Shown here: piece by piece, positions 55,256 through 63,586 of the stretch | How positions within the stretch are numbered: position 1 is the stretch's first letter | Layout of the letters: every line of letters starts with the position of its first letter | Assembly (NCBI GenBank): GCA_050011815.1 | Contig: JBEKIJ010000013.1 | Location: 62,001-126,000 of the forward strand | Length of the DNA: 64,000 nucleotides | Origin: Chersky-840 sp050011815 | GTDB taxonomy: Bacteria; Actinomycetota; Acidimicrobiia; Acidimicrobiales; UBA8190 | Direction: 5' to 3' | The notes under the pieces: model-generated | Database searches by the model: none | Told to the model about the DNA's origin: nothing | The model's input: the letters and a program-made list of their open reading frames with translations, nothing else | Made by a program: the position numbers and the translations under genes

Positions 55256-56254
55256 ATGCGATTTGGGATGCGCTCTCGGACCGGCGATCCGTCGACGCGC
55301 GCCGACCTGTACGCCGCCGCACTCGACATGTGCGCCTGGGCGGAGACGCGCGGCTGTGTGGCGGCGGTGGTCAGTCAACACCACGGCGTCGACGACGGAT
55401 ACCTGCCGTCGCCGATCCCGCTGGCGGCGGCGATCGCGGCACGCACCACGACATTGCATGTGAGCGTCGCCGCCCTGCTCCTCGCCCTCTACGAGCCGGT
55501 CAAGTTGGCGGAAGACATGGCCGTGGTCGACCTCATCAGCCGGGGACGCGTGTCGTACGTGATCGGGATCGGGTACCGCGCCGAGGAATTCGCCATGTTC
55601 GGGGTGGACCGACGGCGTCGGGCGCAGATGATCGAGGAGCGCGTCGGCATCCTGCGCAGGCTGTGGACCGGTGAGGAGGTGGACGTCGAGGGGCGTCGGG
55701 CCAGGATCACTCCTCTGCCCTTCACCCCCGGCGGACCCATGCTCGCCTACGGAGGCGGCACCGAAGCCGCCGCCCGGCGGGCCGGCCGGCTGGGGTTGAC
55801 CTTCATCGCCGAGACCCACGACTCGAGCCTGGAGGACGCCTACCTCGACGAGGCGGCGCGGGCCGGGGCGACCCCGGCGGGATGCATGTTCCCTGCCGCC
55901 GACATCCCCCTGACCGCCTTCGTCGCCGACGACCCTGACCGAGCATGGGCGGAGATCGGCGAGTACCTGCTGGTGGACGCGGGCGGCTACGCACAGTGGA
56001 ACGCCCAGCGACCCGGGATCGCGTCCACGTCGTTCGCCACCACCGTGGCCGAGCTCAAGGCGGAGCGCGGTGCCTACCAGATCATCACTCCCGACGTGGC
56101 CGCCTCCTACGTGGCCAGGGGCGTGCCGCTCGCACTGCAACCCCTGGTGGGCGGCCTGCCTCCGGACATCGCCTGGCGCTACCTGGAAGCGGCGGCAACC
56201 GCGGCCTCACGTCCGGCGCCCCCACCTTCTCCCGACGAACCTCCTTCGACCTAG
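55256..56254 (+). CDS. LLM-class flavin-dependent oxidoreductase
   Basis: A 332-residue bacterial luciferase-like TIM barrel. Characteristic pieces are MRFGMRSRTGDP at the start, VVSQHHGVDDGYLPSPIPLAAAIAARTTTL, AEDMAVVDLISRGRVSYVIGIGYRAEEFAMFG and RRLWTGEEVDVEG. Members use FMN or F420; which one cannot be told. ATG 55256 is the first start consistent with the family (ATG 55268 is possible). The stop overlaps the aconitase stop (CTAG shared). No partner genes indicate the substrate. Confidence 0.88.
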   Translation: MRFGMRSRTGDPSTRADLYAAALDMCAWAETRGCVAAVVSQHHGVDDGYLPSPIPLAAAIAARTTTLHVSVAALLLALYEPVKLAEDMAVVDLISRGRVSYVIGIGYRAEEFAMFGVDRRRRAQMIEERVGILRRLWTGEEVDVEGRRARITPLPFTPGGPMLAYGGGTEAAARRAGRLGLTFIAETHDSSLEDAYLDEAARAGATPAGCMFPAADIPLTAFVADDPDRAWAEIGEYLLVDAGGYAQWNAQRPGIASTSFATTVAELKAERGAYQIITPDVAASYVARGVPLALQPLVGGLPPDIAWRYLEAAATAASRPAPPPSPDEPPST

Positions 56255-58560
56255 AGACCGAGTCGCTCCCGCCTGATCACGTTCAGCGCGCTCCCGGCGC
56301 GGAACCAGGCGATCTGCTCGGCGCTGAAGGTGTGCACGCAGGAGAAGGGAACGGTCGTGCCGTCGGGCTTCGTGATCGAACACGGCACGGCACGTTCGGG
56401 GGCGAGCTCGGCCAGGTCCAGGACGCTGACCACGTCGCCTTCTTCTATCTCGTCGTAGGTCGCCGGGTCGGAGAAGGTCAGGGGGAGCATGCCCTGCTTC
56501 TTCAGGTTCGTCTCGTGGATACGGGCGAAGGACCGGGCCAGGACGACGAGCCCACCGCGATAGCGGGGCTCCATGGCGGCATGTTCTCGCGATGACCCCT
56601 CGCCGTAGTTGTCGTCTCCGACGACGCACCACCCCACGCCCGCCGAGCTCAGGCGTTTGGCGATCTCGGGGAAGGGCCGGATCTCCCCGTCCAGGGGATC
56701 CCTGCCTTCCCCCGTGGCGCCGGAGAACGCGTTGACAGCCCCGAGGAAGAGGTTCGCCGAGATGTTCTCGAGGTGACCCCGGTACACGAGCCACCGACCG
56801 GCGGCCGAGATGTGGTCCGTGGTGCACTTGCCCCGTGCTTTCACGAGCACCGGCATGGCCAGGTAGTCATGTCCGTCCCACTCGGGGAACGGGGTCAAGA
56901 GCTGGAGGCGCTCGGAGGTGGGCGAGACGGCCACCTCGGCCCGGGCCCCGCTGTCGGGACCGGACCGTGGAGGCTCGGACCGTTCGTATCCGTCGGGGGG
57001 GAGCACATCGCCGACAGGGGCGTCGAGGCGGACACGGGCACCGTCCGCGCTGGGAAGGGTGTCGGTCAGCGGGTCGAAGTCAAGGGTGCCGGCCAGGGCG
57101 TAGGCCACCACCATCTCGGGCGACGCCACGAATGCCTTCGTGGTGGCGCTCCCGTCGTTGCGCTTCGAGAAGTTGCGGTTGTAGCTGGTGACGATGGTGT
57201 TCAGCGCACCGGGGTCGAGTCCGTCGCGGTCCCACTGGCCGATACAGGGCCCACAGGCATTGGCGAGCACGGTGGCGCCGATGGCTTCGAGATCGCCGAG
57301 CAGGCCGTCACGCTCGATGGTGGCGCGGATCTGCTCGGAGCCCGGGGTGACCAGGAGCGGCGCCTGGGCTCGCAGGCCCCGGGCCCCGGCTTGGCGGGCG
57401 ACGGCGGCGGCACGGGCGATGTCCTGGTACGAGGAGTTGGTGCACGATCCCACCAACGCGGCCGAGATGGTGGTCGGCACCTGGTGCCGGCGGGCCCAGG
57501 GGCCCACCTCGGCGCTGAGGTGGGCGAGGTCGGGGGTGTCGGGCCCACTGACGAGCGGCCGCAACTGCGCCAGGTCTATCTCGATGACGCGGTCGAAGAA
57601 CCGCTCGGGATCCCGCTCCACCTCCGGGTCGCAGCGGAGATCGACGGCCACCGCGTCGGCGGCGTCGGCGACCTCCTTCCGGCCCGTGGCACACAGGTAG
57701 GCGGCGATGTTGGCGTCGTAGGGGAAGATGGACGTGGTCGCCCCGATCTCGGCTCCCATATTGCAGATCGTGGCCTTCCCCGTGGCGCTGATCGCCTCGG
57801 CACCCGGGCCGAAGTACTCGACGATCGCCCCGGTGCCCCCGCTCGTGGTGAGGAGATCGGCGACGCGGAGAATGACGTCCTTCGCCGAGGACCACCCTGA
57901 CAGCGCGCCGGTCAGGTGAACCCCGATGAGCCGCGGCCATCGCACGTTGAAGGGGGCGCCGGTCATGACGTCGATGGCGTCTCCACCGCCGACGCCCACG
58001 GCGATCATGCCCAGGCCGCCGGCGTTGGGGGTGTGGCTGTCGGTGCCGATCATCATGCCGCCCGGGAAGGCGTAATTCTCGAGGACGACCTGGTGGATGA
58101 TCCCCGAGCCGGGCTCCCAGAATCCGATGCCGTAGCGGGCGCACACCGAACGGAGGAAGTCGTAGACCTCCATGTTGGCGTCCACCGAAGTACGCAGGTC
58201 CACCGCGGCGTCGACCCGGGCTCGGATGAGGTGGTCGCAGTGGACGGTCGTGGGGACCACCACATCGTCGAGCCCCGCCGTCATGAATTGGAGGGCCACG
58301 ATCTGGGCCAGGGCATCTTGGAGGGCGACCCTGTCAGGGTCGACGTCCACATAGGTGCGGCCCCGTTCGGGCTCGGGGCCAGCCCCGGACCGTCGGTGAG
58401 CGATCAGCACCTTCTCGGCCAAGGTGAGCGGCCTGTCGAACTGGGCGCGCCCCACCGAGACGCGCTGGCGCAGACCTGCGTAGACCCCGGAGAAAAGTGC
58501 CGGCGGCGGGGTGGCTCGCTGACCGGGTACCTCGTGAGCCCTGCCCTCGTTGCGACGCAT
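56251..58560 (-). CDS. Aconitate hydratase (mitochondrial-type)
   Basis: A 769-residue aconitase of the mitochondrial/AcnA-like class, interconverting citrate and isocitrate in the TCA cycle. Iron-sulfur ligands are in VGSCTNSSYQD and ANACGPCIGQW (three Cys). Active-site segments are QVVLENYAFPGGMMIGTDSHTPNAGGLGM, SYNRNFSKRNDG, KARGKCTTDHIS and GEGSSREHAAMEPRY. A disordered insertion of about 25 residues after PPDGYERSE separates domains 1-3 from the swivel domain. The ATG at 58560 gives a short basic extension. It is divergent from marR and has a clear promoter with two operator-like palindromes. Confidence 0.94.
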   Translation of the reverse strand: MRRNEGRAHEVPGQRATPPPALFSGVYAGLRQRVSVGRAQFDRPLTLAEKVLIAHRRSGAGPEPERGRTYVDVDPDRVALQDALAQIVALQFMTAGLDDVVVPTTVHCDHLIRARVDAAVDLRTSVDANMEVYDFLRSVCARYGIGFWEPGSGIIHQVVLENYAFPGGMMIGTDSHTPNAGGLGMIAVGVGGGDAIDVMTGAPFNVRWPRLIGVHLTGALSGWSSAKDVILRVADLLTTSGGTGAIVEYFGPGAEAISATGKATICNMGAEIGATTSIFPYDANIAAYLCATGRKEVADAADAVAVDLRCDPEVERDPERFFDRVIEIDLAQLRPLVSGPDTPDLAHLSAEVGPWARRHQVPTTISAALVGSCTNSSYQDIARAAAVARQAGARGLRAQAPLLVTPGSEQIRATIERDGLLGDLEAIGATVLANACGPCIGQWDRDGLDPGALNTIVTSYNRNFSKRNDGSATTKAFVASPEMVVAYALAGTLDFDPLTDTLPSADGARVRLDAPVGDVLPPDGYERSEPPRSGPDSGARAEVAVSPTSERLQLLTPFPEWDGHDYLAMPVLVKARGKCTTDHISAAGRWLVYRGHLENISANLFLGAVNAFSGATGEGRDPLDGEIRPFPEIAKRLSSAGVGWCVVGDDNYGEGSSREHAAMEPRYRGGLVVLARSFARIHETNLKKQGMLPLTFSDPATYDEIEEGDVVSVLDLAELAPERAVPCSITKPDGTTVPFSCVHTFSAEQIAWFRAGSALNVIRRERLGL

Positions 58561-58575
58561 CTCCCGCCCCCATAG

Positions 58576-58593
58576 TCTCTCGATATCAAGATA
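58576..58593. promoter_or_regulatory. MarR-type operator box 1 (imperfect)
   Basis: TCTCTCGAT and ATCAAGATA: 7 of 9 positions symmetrical about the centre. It covers the region just downstream of the aconitase -10 box. Its centre is 33 bp from that of box 2, about three helical turns. Confidence 0.6.
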
Positions 58594-58622
58594 AGTATCC
58601 AGGCCTTATATCTTGATGTCAA
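58594..58622 (-). promoter_or_regulatory. Promoter of the aconitase gene (TTGACA-17-GATACT)
   Basis: On the minus strand TTGACA (58622 to 58617) is the perfect -35 hexamer. A 17-bp spacer leads to GATACT (58599 to 58594) as -10, so transcription should start about 30 nt before the aconitase ATG. Operator box 2 covers the -35, and box 1 lies just beyond the -10. Confidence 0.65.
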
Positions 58623-58626
58623 GATA
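58609..58626. promoter_or_regulatory. MarR-type operator box 2
   Basis: TATCTTGAT then GTCAAGATA: 8 of 9 positions are symmetrical, an 18-bp palindrome. The same TATCTTGA/TCAAGATA half-site appears in box 1. Location and form fit a MarR-family dimer site. Binding would block the -35 of the aconitase promoter. Confidence 0.65.
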
Positions 58627-58651
58627 AAATCTCCCGGGTGCGGAGGATGCC

Positions 58652-59140
58652 ATGGACGACGAAGTCGACCGGTTGGTACAGGGGTGGCGGCGGGCCTTAC
58701 CGGAGGTCGACGTGTCGCCTCTCGAGGTGCTCTCCCGCGTGTCCCGACTGGCGCGCCATCTGGATCGGCAGCGCACGGTCGTGCTGGCCCGCCACGACCT
58801 GGAGATCTGGAGCTTCGACGTGCTCTCGGCCTTACGACGAGCCGAGGCACCGAAACATCTTTCTCCCGGCCAACTGCTCGCGCAGACGCTGGTCTCGTCG
58901 GGGACGATGACCAACCGCCTCGATCATCTCGAGGGCCGCGCCCTCGTACGCCGACGCCCCGATCCCTCTGACGCCCGATCGGTGCGCGTCCAGATCACCT
59001 CGGCCGGCAGGAGACGCGTGGACGGTGCCCTCACCGACCTCGTGGCACGCGAGCAGGCGATTCTGGGCACCCTGGACGACGGCGAACGAGCGGAGCTGTC
59101 GGGTCTTCTGCGCCGTGTGGTGGCGCCCTTCGACGCATAG
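58652..59140 (+). CDS. MarR-family transcriptional regulator
   Basis: A 162-residue MarR protein. The winged helix is LSPGQLLAQTLVSSGTMTNRLDHLEGRALVRRRPDPSDARSVRVQITSAGRR, with the DxRxxxV wing. Start ATG 58652 has GGAGG 5-6 nt upstream. It is divergent from the aconitase gene, with two palindromic boxes in between that fit a self-regulated and aconitase-regulating MarR. The P450 gene follows 93 nt after its stop, so it may also be controlled by it. Ligand unknown. Confidence 0.92.
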   Translation: MDDEVDRLVQGWRRALPEVDVSPLEVLSRVSRLARHLDRQRTVVLARHDLEIWSFDVLSALRRAEAPKHLSPGQLLAQTLVSSGTMTNRLDHLEGRALVRRRPDPSDARSVRVQITSAGRRRVDGALTDLVAREQAILGTLDDGERAELSGLLRRVVAPFDA

Positions 59141-59233
59141 CGAAGGGGCATGACCGGAGACGGCGGCGGGGCCGATTCGGCGCGATACTCGTCGGCGACG
59201 GGCGCCGGCTTGGGTGCCTCTGGGGGTCCCCGC

Positions 59234-60436
59234 ATGTCGAAGACCGAGCCAGTGCAGGATTGGGCGACCGACTTCGACGTCCTCGACGATCGCTACGTCG
59301 AGGACCCCTTCGAGATCTGGGACGAGCTGCGCACGGCGTGCCCGATCGCGCAGACCGACCGACGGGGCCGGGCCTGGCTGCCCACCACCTACGCGGACGT
59401 CACCGCCATGGCTCACGACATCGCACGATTCAGCTCGCTCGACGTGAGCGTGATCCCCCCCGTCCCCGACGAAGAAGATGCCGACAAGCTTCCCTACGGG
59501 TTGCCGCCTATCTCGGCTGATCCGCCCCTGCACACGTGGACGAGGCGGCTCCTGCTGCCCTGGTTCTCGCACGGCAAGGTCGACGGCTACGAAGAGATGA
59601 CCCGGACGCTGTGCCGCTCGCTCATCGACGCCATGATCGACGACGGACGAGCCGACGCGGCGCGTGACTACGCCCAACAGATCCCCGTCCGTGTCATCGC
59701 GGCCATCCTGGGGGTGCCCGAGGAGATGTCGGAGGCCTTCACGGGATGGGTTCGCGACTCCCTGGAGTTCGCCGACGACCCCGAGCGCCGCAAACGCGGC
59801 AACTACGGGATCGGCTACTACCTGTGGGACCAGATGCAGAAGCGCCGAGAGGCTCCCGGCGACGACCTGTTGAGCCATCTCCTGCACACCGAGGTCGACG
59901 GTGGGCCCATCGAACCCACGATCGTTCTCGGAATGGCCATGCTGACGCTGATCGCGGGAATCGACACGACCTGGAGCGCCATCGGATCGGCGCTCTGGCA
60001 CCTCGCCACCCACGACGACGACCGCGAGAGGCTCGTGGCACAGCCCGAGTTGATGACCACGGCCGTCGAGGAGTTCCTCCGGGCGTACTCACCCGTGACG
60101 ATGGCGCGGGTCGTCACCGAGGACGTGACCTTTCAGGGGTGCCCGATGCGCCGAGGCGACAGGGTCTTGATGAACTTTCCCGGCGCCAACCGGGATCCCG
60201 ACGCATTCGACCGCGCCGACGAGGTCGTACTCGACCGCGCCACCAACCGCCACGTGGCGTTCGGATTGGGCATCCACCGCTGTGCCGGGTCGAACCTGGC
60301 CCGCATGGAGCTGCGAGTCGCCCTCGAGGAGTGGCTGGCGCGCATCCCGTCGTTCCATCTCGAGGAGGCCACGCCCGTGCTGTGGGCGGGCGGGCAGGTG
60401 CGCGGCCCGCGAGAGCTTCCCGTGGTGCTGCGGTGA
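59234..60436 (+). CDS. Cytochrome P450
   Basis: A 400-residue bacterial P450. The I-helix motif is IAGIDTTWSAIG, the K-helix ExxR is VEEFLRAYSP, and the heme-binding loop is FGLGIHRCAGSNLARMEL with the thiolate Cys. The usual Arg/Asp-rich proximal motif follows the loop. Start ATG 59234 gives the standard length; an in-frame ATG at 59150 would add a 28-residue Gly/Ala/Ser-rich leader. It follows marR. No ferredoxin or ferredoxin reductase gene is near, and the substrate is unknown. Confidence 0.94.
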   Translation: MSKTEPVQDWATDFDVLDDRYVEDPFEIWDELRTACPIAQTDRRGRAWLPTTYADVTAMAHDIARFSSLDVSVIPPVPDEEDADKLPYGLPPISADPPLHTWTRRLLLPWFSHGKVDGYEEMTRTLCRSLIDAMIDDGRADAARDYAQQIPVRVIAAILGVPEEMSEAFTGWVRDSLEFADDPERRKRGNYGIGYYLWDQMQKRREAPGDDLLSHLLHTEVDGGPIEPTIVLGMAMLTLIAGIDTTWSAIGSALWHLATHDDDRERLVAQPELMTTAVEEFLRAYSPVTMARVVTEDVTFQGCPMRRGDRVLMNFPGANRDPDAFDRADEVVLDRATNRHVAFGLGIHRCAGSNLARMELRVALEEWLARIPSFHLEEATPVLWAGGQVRGPRELPVVLR

Positions 60437-60499
60437 CAGCCGAGAGCGACGCGTAGACCACGAGAGAAGAGTCCTTGCCGGCAGCCTTGCGGAGGTCGA

Positions 60500-61963
60500 A
60501 TGCTCCGAACCCTTGAGCGCTCCAATGCCAAACGTCGGGTCAAGCGTCAGCGTCCCTATCATGCCGGGCCCCGTCCCGACTCGAGCCAGCCCGAACACAC
60601 CGATCTCCTCCCGCAGATCGAGCACATCGTGGTCCTCATGATGGAGAACCACTCTTACGACAACTATCTGGGGACGCTGGCGGGAAAAGGAGATGGCTTT
60701 CCCCTCGACGCCCAGGGCAATCCGATCGATCCCCATGGAAATCGCGACGCATCAGGCGCGCTGGTCCCTCCCCACGGGCTCCCCCGCACCCAGCAGTCGG
60801 ACGACGTTCCCACGCAGTCCTGGGCCGCCAGCCATATCCAGTTCGCCGACGGTGAGCTCAACGGCTTCCCGTACAGCATCGAGAGAACCGTTCCGACCCA
60901 CAAACAGGACGCCAAGGTCTCCATGGGATATTGGGAGAAGGATGACCTGCCCTTCTACCACAGCCTTGCCGCGACCTTTCCGCTGGCGACGCGGTGGTTC
61001 TCCTCATGTCTGGGCCCGACCTTCCCGAATCGGCGCTTTCTGATCTCGGGCACCGCCCATGGCCTCATCGATGACGTCATCGCCAGCTGTTACGACTGGC
61101 CGCCCACCGGAACGATCTTCGACCTGCTCACCGCCCATGGGATCTCATGGGCGAACTACCACAACAAACCTCGGTGGAAGGTGCTCCTCAAGGCGATCTT
61201 CGGGCGCACCGGGCAGAGAGTCGGGCGCCGCCTCCTTCCCTACCTGGCCGGGATCATTCCGGGGATCGAGCATTTCGTCATCGGCGAGTTCCAGTTCTCC
61301 GCCGATATGTACCCGCGCGAGCTGCTGCGCACCATCAACCATGCTCTTCCGCTCGAGCAGTTTTTCGCAGCGACTGCCGACGGTTCTCTGCCCAGCTTCT
61401 CTCTGGTCGACCCCGACTACGGAGCCTTCTCCGAAGAGAATCCACAGGACATCCAGTGCGGCGAAGGTTTCGCCGCCACCGTCATCGATGCCGTCATGCG
61501 CGGCCCAGGCTGGCCCAAGACCCTTCTCATCTGGCTCTACGACGAGCACGGGGGCTACTACGACCACGTCGTCCCCGATGAAGCGCCCGCGCCCGACGGC
61601 GTTGCCGGGACCAGCCTCGCTGAGCGGTTCCCGCTGCTCCGGAAGCTGCCCTTCCTCAAGGGATCTCTGGCCAAGCTCGACCTCGCCGACGACGGGCCTC
61701 GCACCTATGACCGATTCGGCTTCAGGGTCCCGGCGGTGATCGTGTCTCCATATGCAAGACAAAAGTGTGAGGTCTCCGATCCCTTCGACCACACCTCGAT
61801 CCTGAGGTTGGTCGAAGAGAAGTGGAATCTCCCGGCGTTGACCAAGCGAGATGCGGCTGCCACCGCCCCGCTCAGCGCCCTCGACCTGAAGGCGCCCCCC
61901 GCCTTCTTGATCCCCCCGGTCCTGGCGGACCCGGCCAAACCATGGACGGACACCGATGAATGA
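60500..61963 (+). CDS. Phospholipase C/phosphoesterase family protein
   Basis: A 487-residue phosphoesterase of the PF04185 type (phospholipase C, acid phosphatase). Motifs are IEHIVVLMMENHSYDNYLGTL (metal-binding Glu-Asn), CLGPTFPNRRFLISGTA, FSLVDPDYGAFSEENPQDIQCG and LLIWLYDEHGGYYDHVVPD. Unlike most members it shows no signal peptide; the N-terminus is basic (KRRVKRQR), so either it is cytosolic or it uses another export route. ATG 60500 has GGAGG 4 nt upstream. The last 8 nt overlap the patatin-like gene, so two lipid-directed enzymes are co-translated. Confidence 0.88.
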   Translation: MLRTLERSNAKRRVKRQRPYHAGPRPDSSQPEHTDLLPQIEHIVVLMMENHSYDNYLGTLAGKGDGFPLDAQGNPIDPHGNRDASGALVPPHGLPRTQQSDDVPTQSWAASHIQFADGELNGFPYSIERTVPTHKQDAKVSMGYWEKDDLPFYHSLAATFPLATRWFSSCLGPTFPNRRFLISGTAHGLIDDVIASCYDWPPTGTIFDLLTAHGISWANYHNKPRWKVLLKAIFGRTGQRVGRRLLPYLAGIIPGIEHFVIGEFQFSADMYPRELLRTINHALPLEQFFAATADGSLPSFSLVDPDYGAFSEENPQDIQCGEGFAATVIDAVMRGPGWPKTLLIWLYDEHGGYYDHVVPDEAPAPDGVAGTSLAERFPLLRKLPFLKGSLAKLDLADDGPRTYDRFGFRVPAVIVSPYARQKCEVSDPFDHTSILRLVEEKWNLPALTKRDAAATAPLSALDLKAPPAFLIPPVLADPAKPWTDTDE

Positions 61964-63203
61964 GCGGTCTCGGAGCTTCAACGTCGCACCCGTCCTCGAT
62001 CCCCAGGAGAAGCGTCTCGTTCACCCCTGCGACAACGCGAACCGGCCCGATGATCCGGACCGGTCGTCGCCCGGTCCCACCTTGGCGCTCACGTTTTCCG
62101 GAGGTGGGTTCCGGGCGACGTTCTCCGCCCTCGGCGTCATCCGGTACCTCGCCGACGTAGGTCTGCTCTCGAAGGTCCGCTACGTCTCCTCGGTGTCGGG
62201 CGGCTCCATCGCCAGCGCCATGTTGGCGCACCATTGGGACTCCTTACGCCGAAGGGCCTTCTCACCCGGAGCGGTCGATGAACTGGTCATCGATCCGATC
62301 ATCGCGTCCATCTCGTCCAGTTCGCTCAAACTGGAGCTGGTCCGAAACATCTGGCGGGCAGCAGGACCCCGGACCCGGACCAACCTGTTGGCCGACGCTC
62401 TTGACCGTCGTTTTTTCGAGGGCCAGACGCTCGAGTCGCTCGATTCGCAGTGCCGCTGGATCTTCAACGCCTCGAATCTGGTCACCGGCGTGCGCTTCGC
62501 CTTCGAGCGTGACTACCTCGGTGATTACGTCACGGGGTTGACGCCGACGACCGGCACCGGGATCAGTCTCAGCACCGCGGTCGCGGCCTCGGCCGCCGTC
62601 CCCGGGGCCTTCGCCCCCCTCCGGCTGCGGGGCATCCACTTTCCCTGTCCTCCTGTTGCCGACCCGCTCCTGCTCGACGGGGGTGTCTATGACAACACCG
62701 GGCTCACCGCGCTCGACGGCGACGACTATCACGACCTCTTCTTCGTCTGTCTCAACGCCGGCGGCGTCTTCCCCATGGGACGCCCCCTTCCCATCCCGAT
62801 CGTCGGAGCGGTCAAACGAGCCGAAGCCGTCCTCTACCGCCAGAGCACCACGCTGAGAACGGATTGGATGGTCGACCGCTTCAAGGCGTACCAGCGCCCC
62901 GGGGGCGCCACCTCTCCCGAGGCCCGCCAGGGGGTCCTGTTCGCCTTGTCCACCACCATCGACTCCCCCGGTTGGGGGTTCCCGGAACAGCGCATGTGGG
63001 GGAAGGAGGATCTCGCCTTTGTCCCCACCTCCTTCGATCGCTTCGATCGCGAGCTCTGCCGCCTGCTCGTCCACCGGGGGTGGTGGCTGACGGGTGCCAC
63101 CATGGCCAAGTACCACCCCCAGGTGGCCACGGCCTCCACCGACGCTCCGCCCCTCGACCTCGAGTCGATCGCGGCGGGTGATCGACGGCGTCGCCGCCCT
63201 TGA
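61956..63203 (+). CDS. Patatin-like phospholipase
   Basis: A 415-residue patatin fold protein. The oxyanion loop is TFSGGGFRATFSALG, the nucleophile serine is Ser81 in SSVSGGSIAS, and the catalytic Asp is in LLLDGGVYDN. The elbow reads SVSGG instead of GxSxG, as in some actinobacterial and cPLA2-like members. It likely cleaves fatty acids from phospholipids. ATG 61956 lies inside the end of the phospholipase C-like gene (8-nt overlap), so both are made together. No signal peptide is visible. The C-terminus is Arg-rich. Confidence 0.88.
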   Translation: MNERSRSFNVAPVLDPQEKRLVHPCDNANRPDDPDRSSPGPTLALTFSGGGFRATFSALGVIRYLADVGLLSKVRYVSSVSGGSIASAMLAHHWDSLRRRAFSPGAVDELVIDPIIASISSSSLKLELVRNIWRAAGPRTRTNLLADALDRRFFEGQTLESLDSQCRWIFNASNLVTGVRFAFERDYLGDYVTGLTPTTGTGISLSTAVAASAAVPGAFAPLRLRGIHFPCPPVADPLLLDGGVYDNTGLTALDGDDYHDLFFVCLNAGGVFPMGRPLPIPIVGAVKRAEAVLYRQSTTLRTDWMVDRFKAYQRPGGATSPEARQGVLFALSTTIDSPGWGFPEQRMWGKEDLAFVPTSFDRFDRELCRLLVHRGWWLTGATMAKYHPQVATASTDAPPLDLESIAAGDRRRRRP

Positions 63204-63234
63204 GCTAGGTACTTGAAGCTCGTTTGAGGCCCTA

Positions 63235-63277
63235 TTTGACCAGTTTTTGCCCAATTTCGGGCAGAACCGTGGTCAAA
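63235..63277. repeat. Inverted repeat/hairpin between the patatin and 89-residue genes
   Basis: TTTGACCA (63235-63242) and TGGTCAAA (63270-63277) are perfect 8-bp arms. Inside them TGCCC/GGGCA form a 5-bp inner stem around AATTTC, and the intervening bases partly pair. The region is AT-richer than its surroundings. No T tract follows, so a terminator is uncertain; it may be a protein-binding site or an mRNA hairpin. Confidence 0.6.
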
Positions 63278-63305
63278 CTGCCGAACTAGGGGACATACTC
63301 GAGGG

Positions 63306-63575
63306 ATGGAGACTCGGTCCTGGGACGACTTGGTGGGGCATCTCACCCGCACGACCCCTCTGCCCGCCGACATGGCCACCCGGGTGGTCGAAGAGATCGT
63401 GACCTATTTCGGCGAGTCCGCCGAGGAGTTCGTCCGTCGTCGCCACCGCGAGCTCCAAGAAGAGGGGCTGCCCAACGCCGAGATCTTCGGGTCCATCGCG
63501 GCCGAGCTGGCGGCTCGGCCCGTGGCCGCCCCGGAATATTCCGAGCGCCAGATCCGGCGCATCGTCTACGGCTAG
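63306..63575 (+). CDS. Small conserved-looking protein upstream of glmS
   Basis: An 89-residue protein of unknown function: helical, with SWDDLVGHLTRTTPLPADMATRVVEEIVTYFGE, EEFVRRRHRELQEEGLPNAEIFGSIAAEL and a terminal ERQIRRIVYG. The balanced, non-repetitive composition and dense charged/hydrophobic pattern suggest strong constraint. The HRELQEEGL and QIRRIVYG segments could be nucleic-acid or protein contacts. ATG 63306 directly follows CGAGGG. glmS starts 11 nt after its stop, so the two are probably one operon; the ribosome-binding site of glmS lies at its end. Confidence 0.8.
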   Translation: METRSWDDLVGHLTRTTPLPADMATRVVEEIVTYFGESAEEFVRRRHRELQEEGLPNAEIFGSIAAELAARPVAAPEYSERQIRRIVYG

Positions 63576-63586
63576 GAGCGCGTCGA

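Noticed and set aside
59150..59233. P450 start at ATG 59150
   Set aside because: It would add a low-complexity leader not typical for the family. ATG 59234 gives the usual length; the earlier start remains possible.
63576..63586. glmS ribozyme or riboswitch
   Set aside because: Only 11 nt separate the upstream stop and the glmS start, enough for a ribosome-binding site only.
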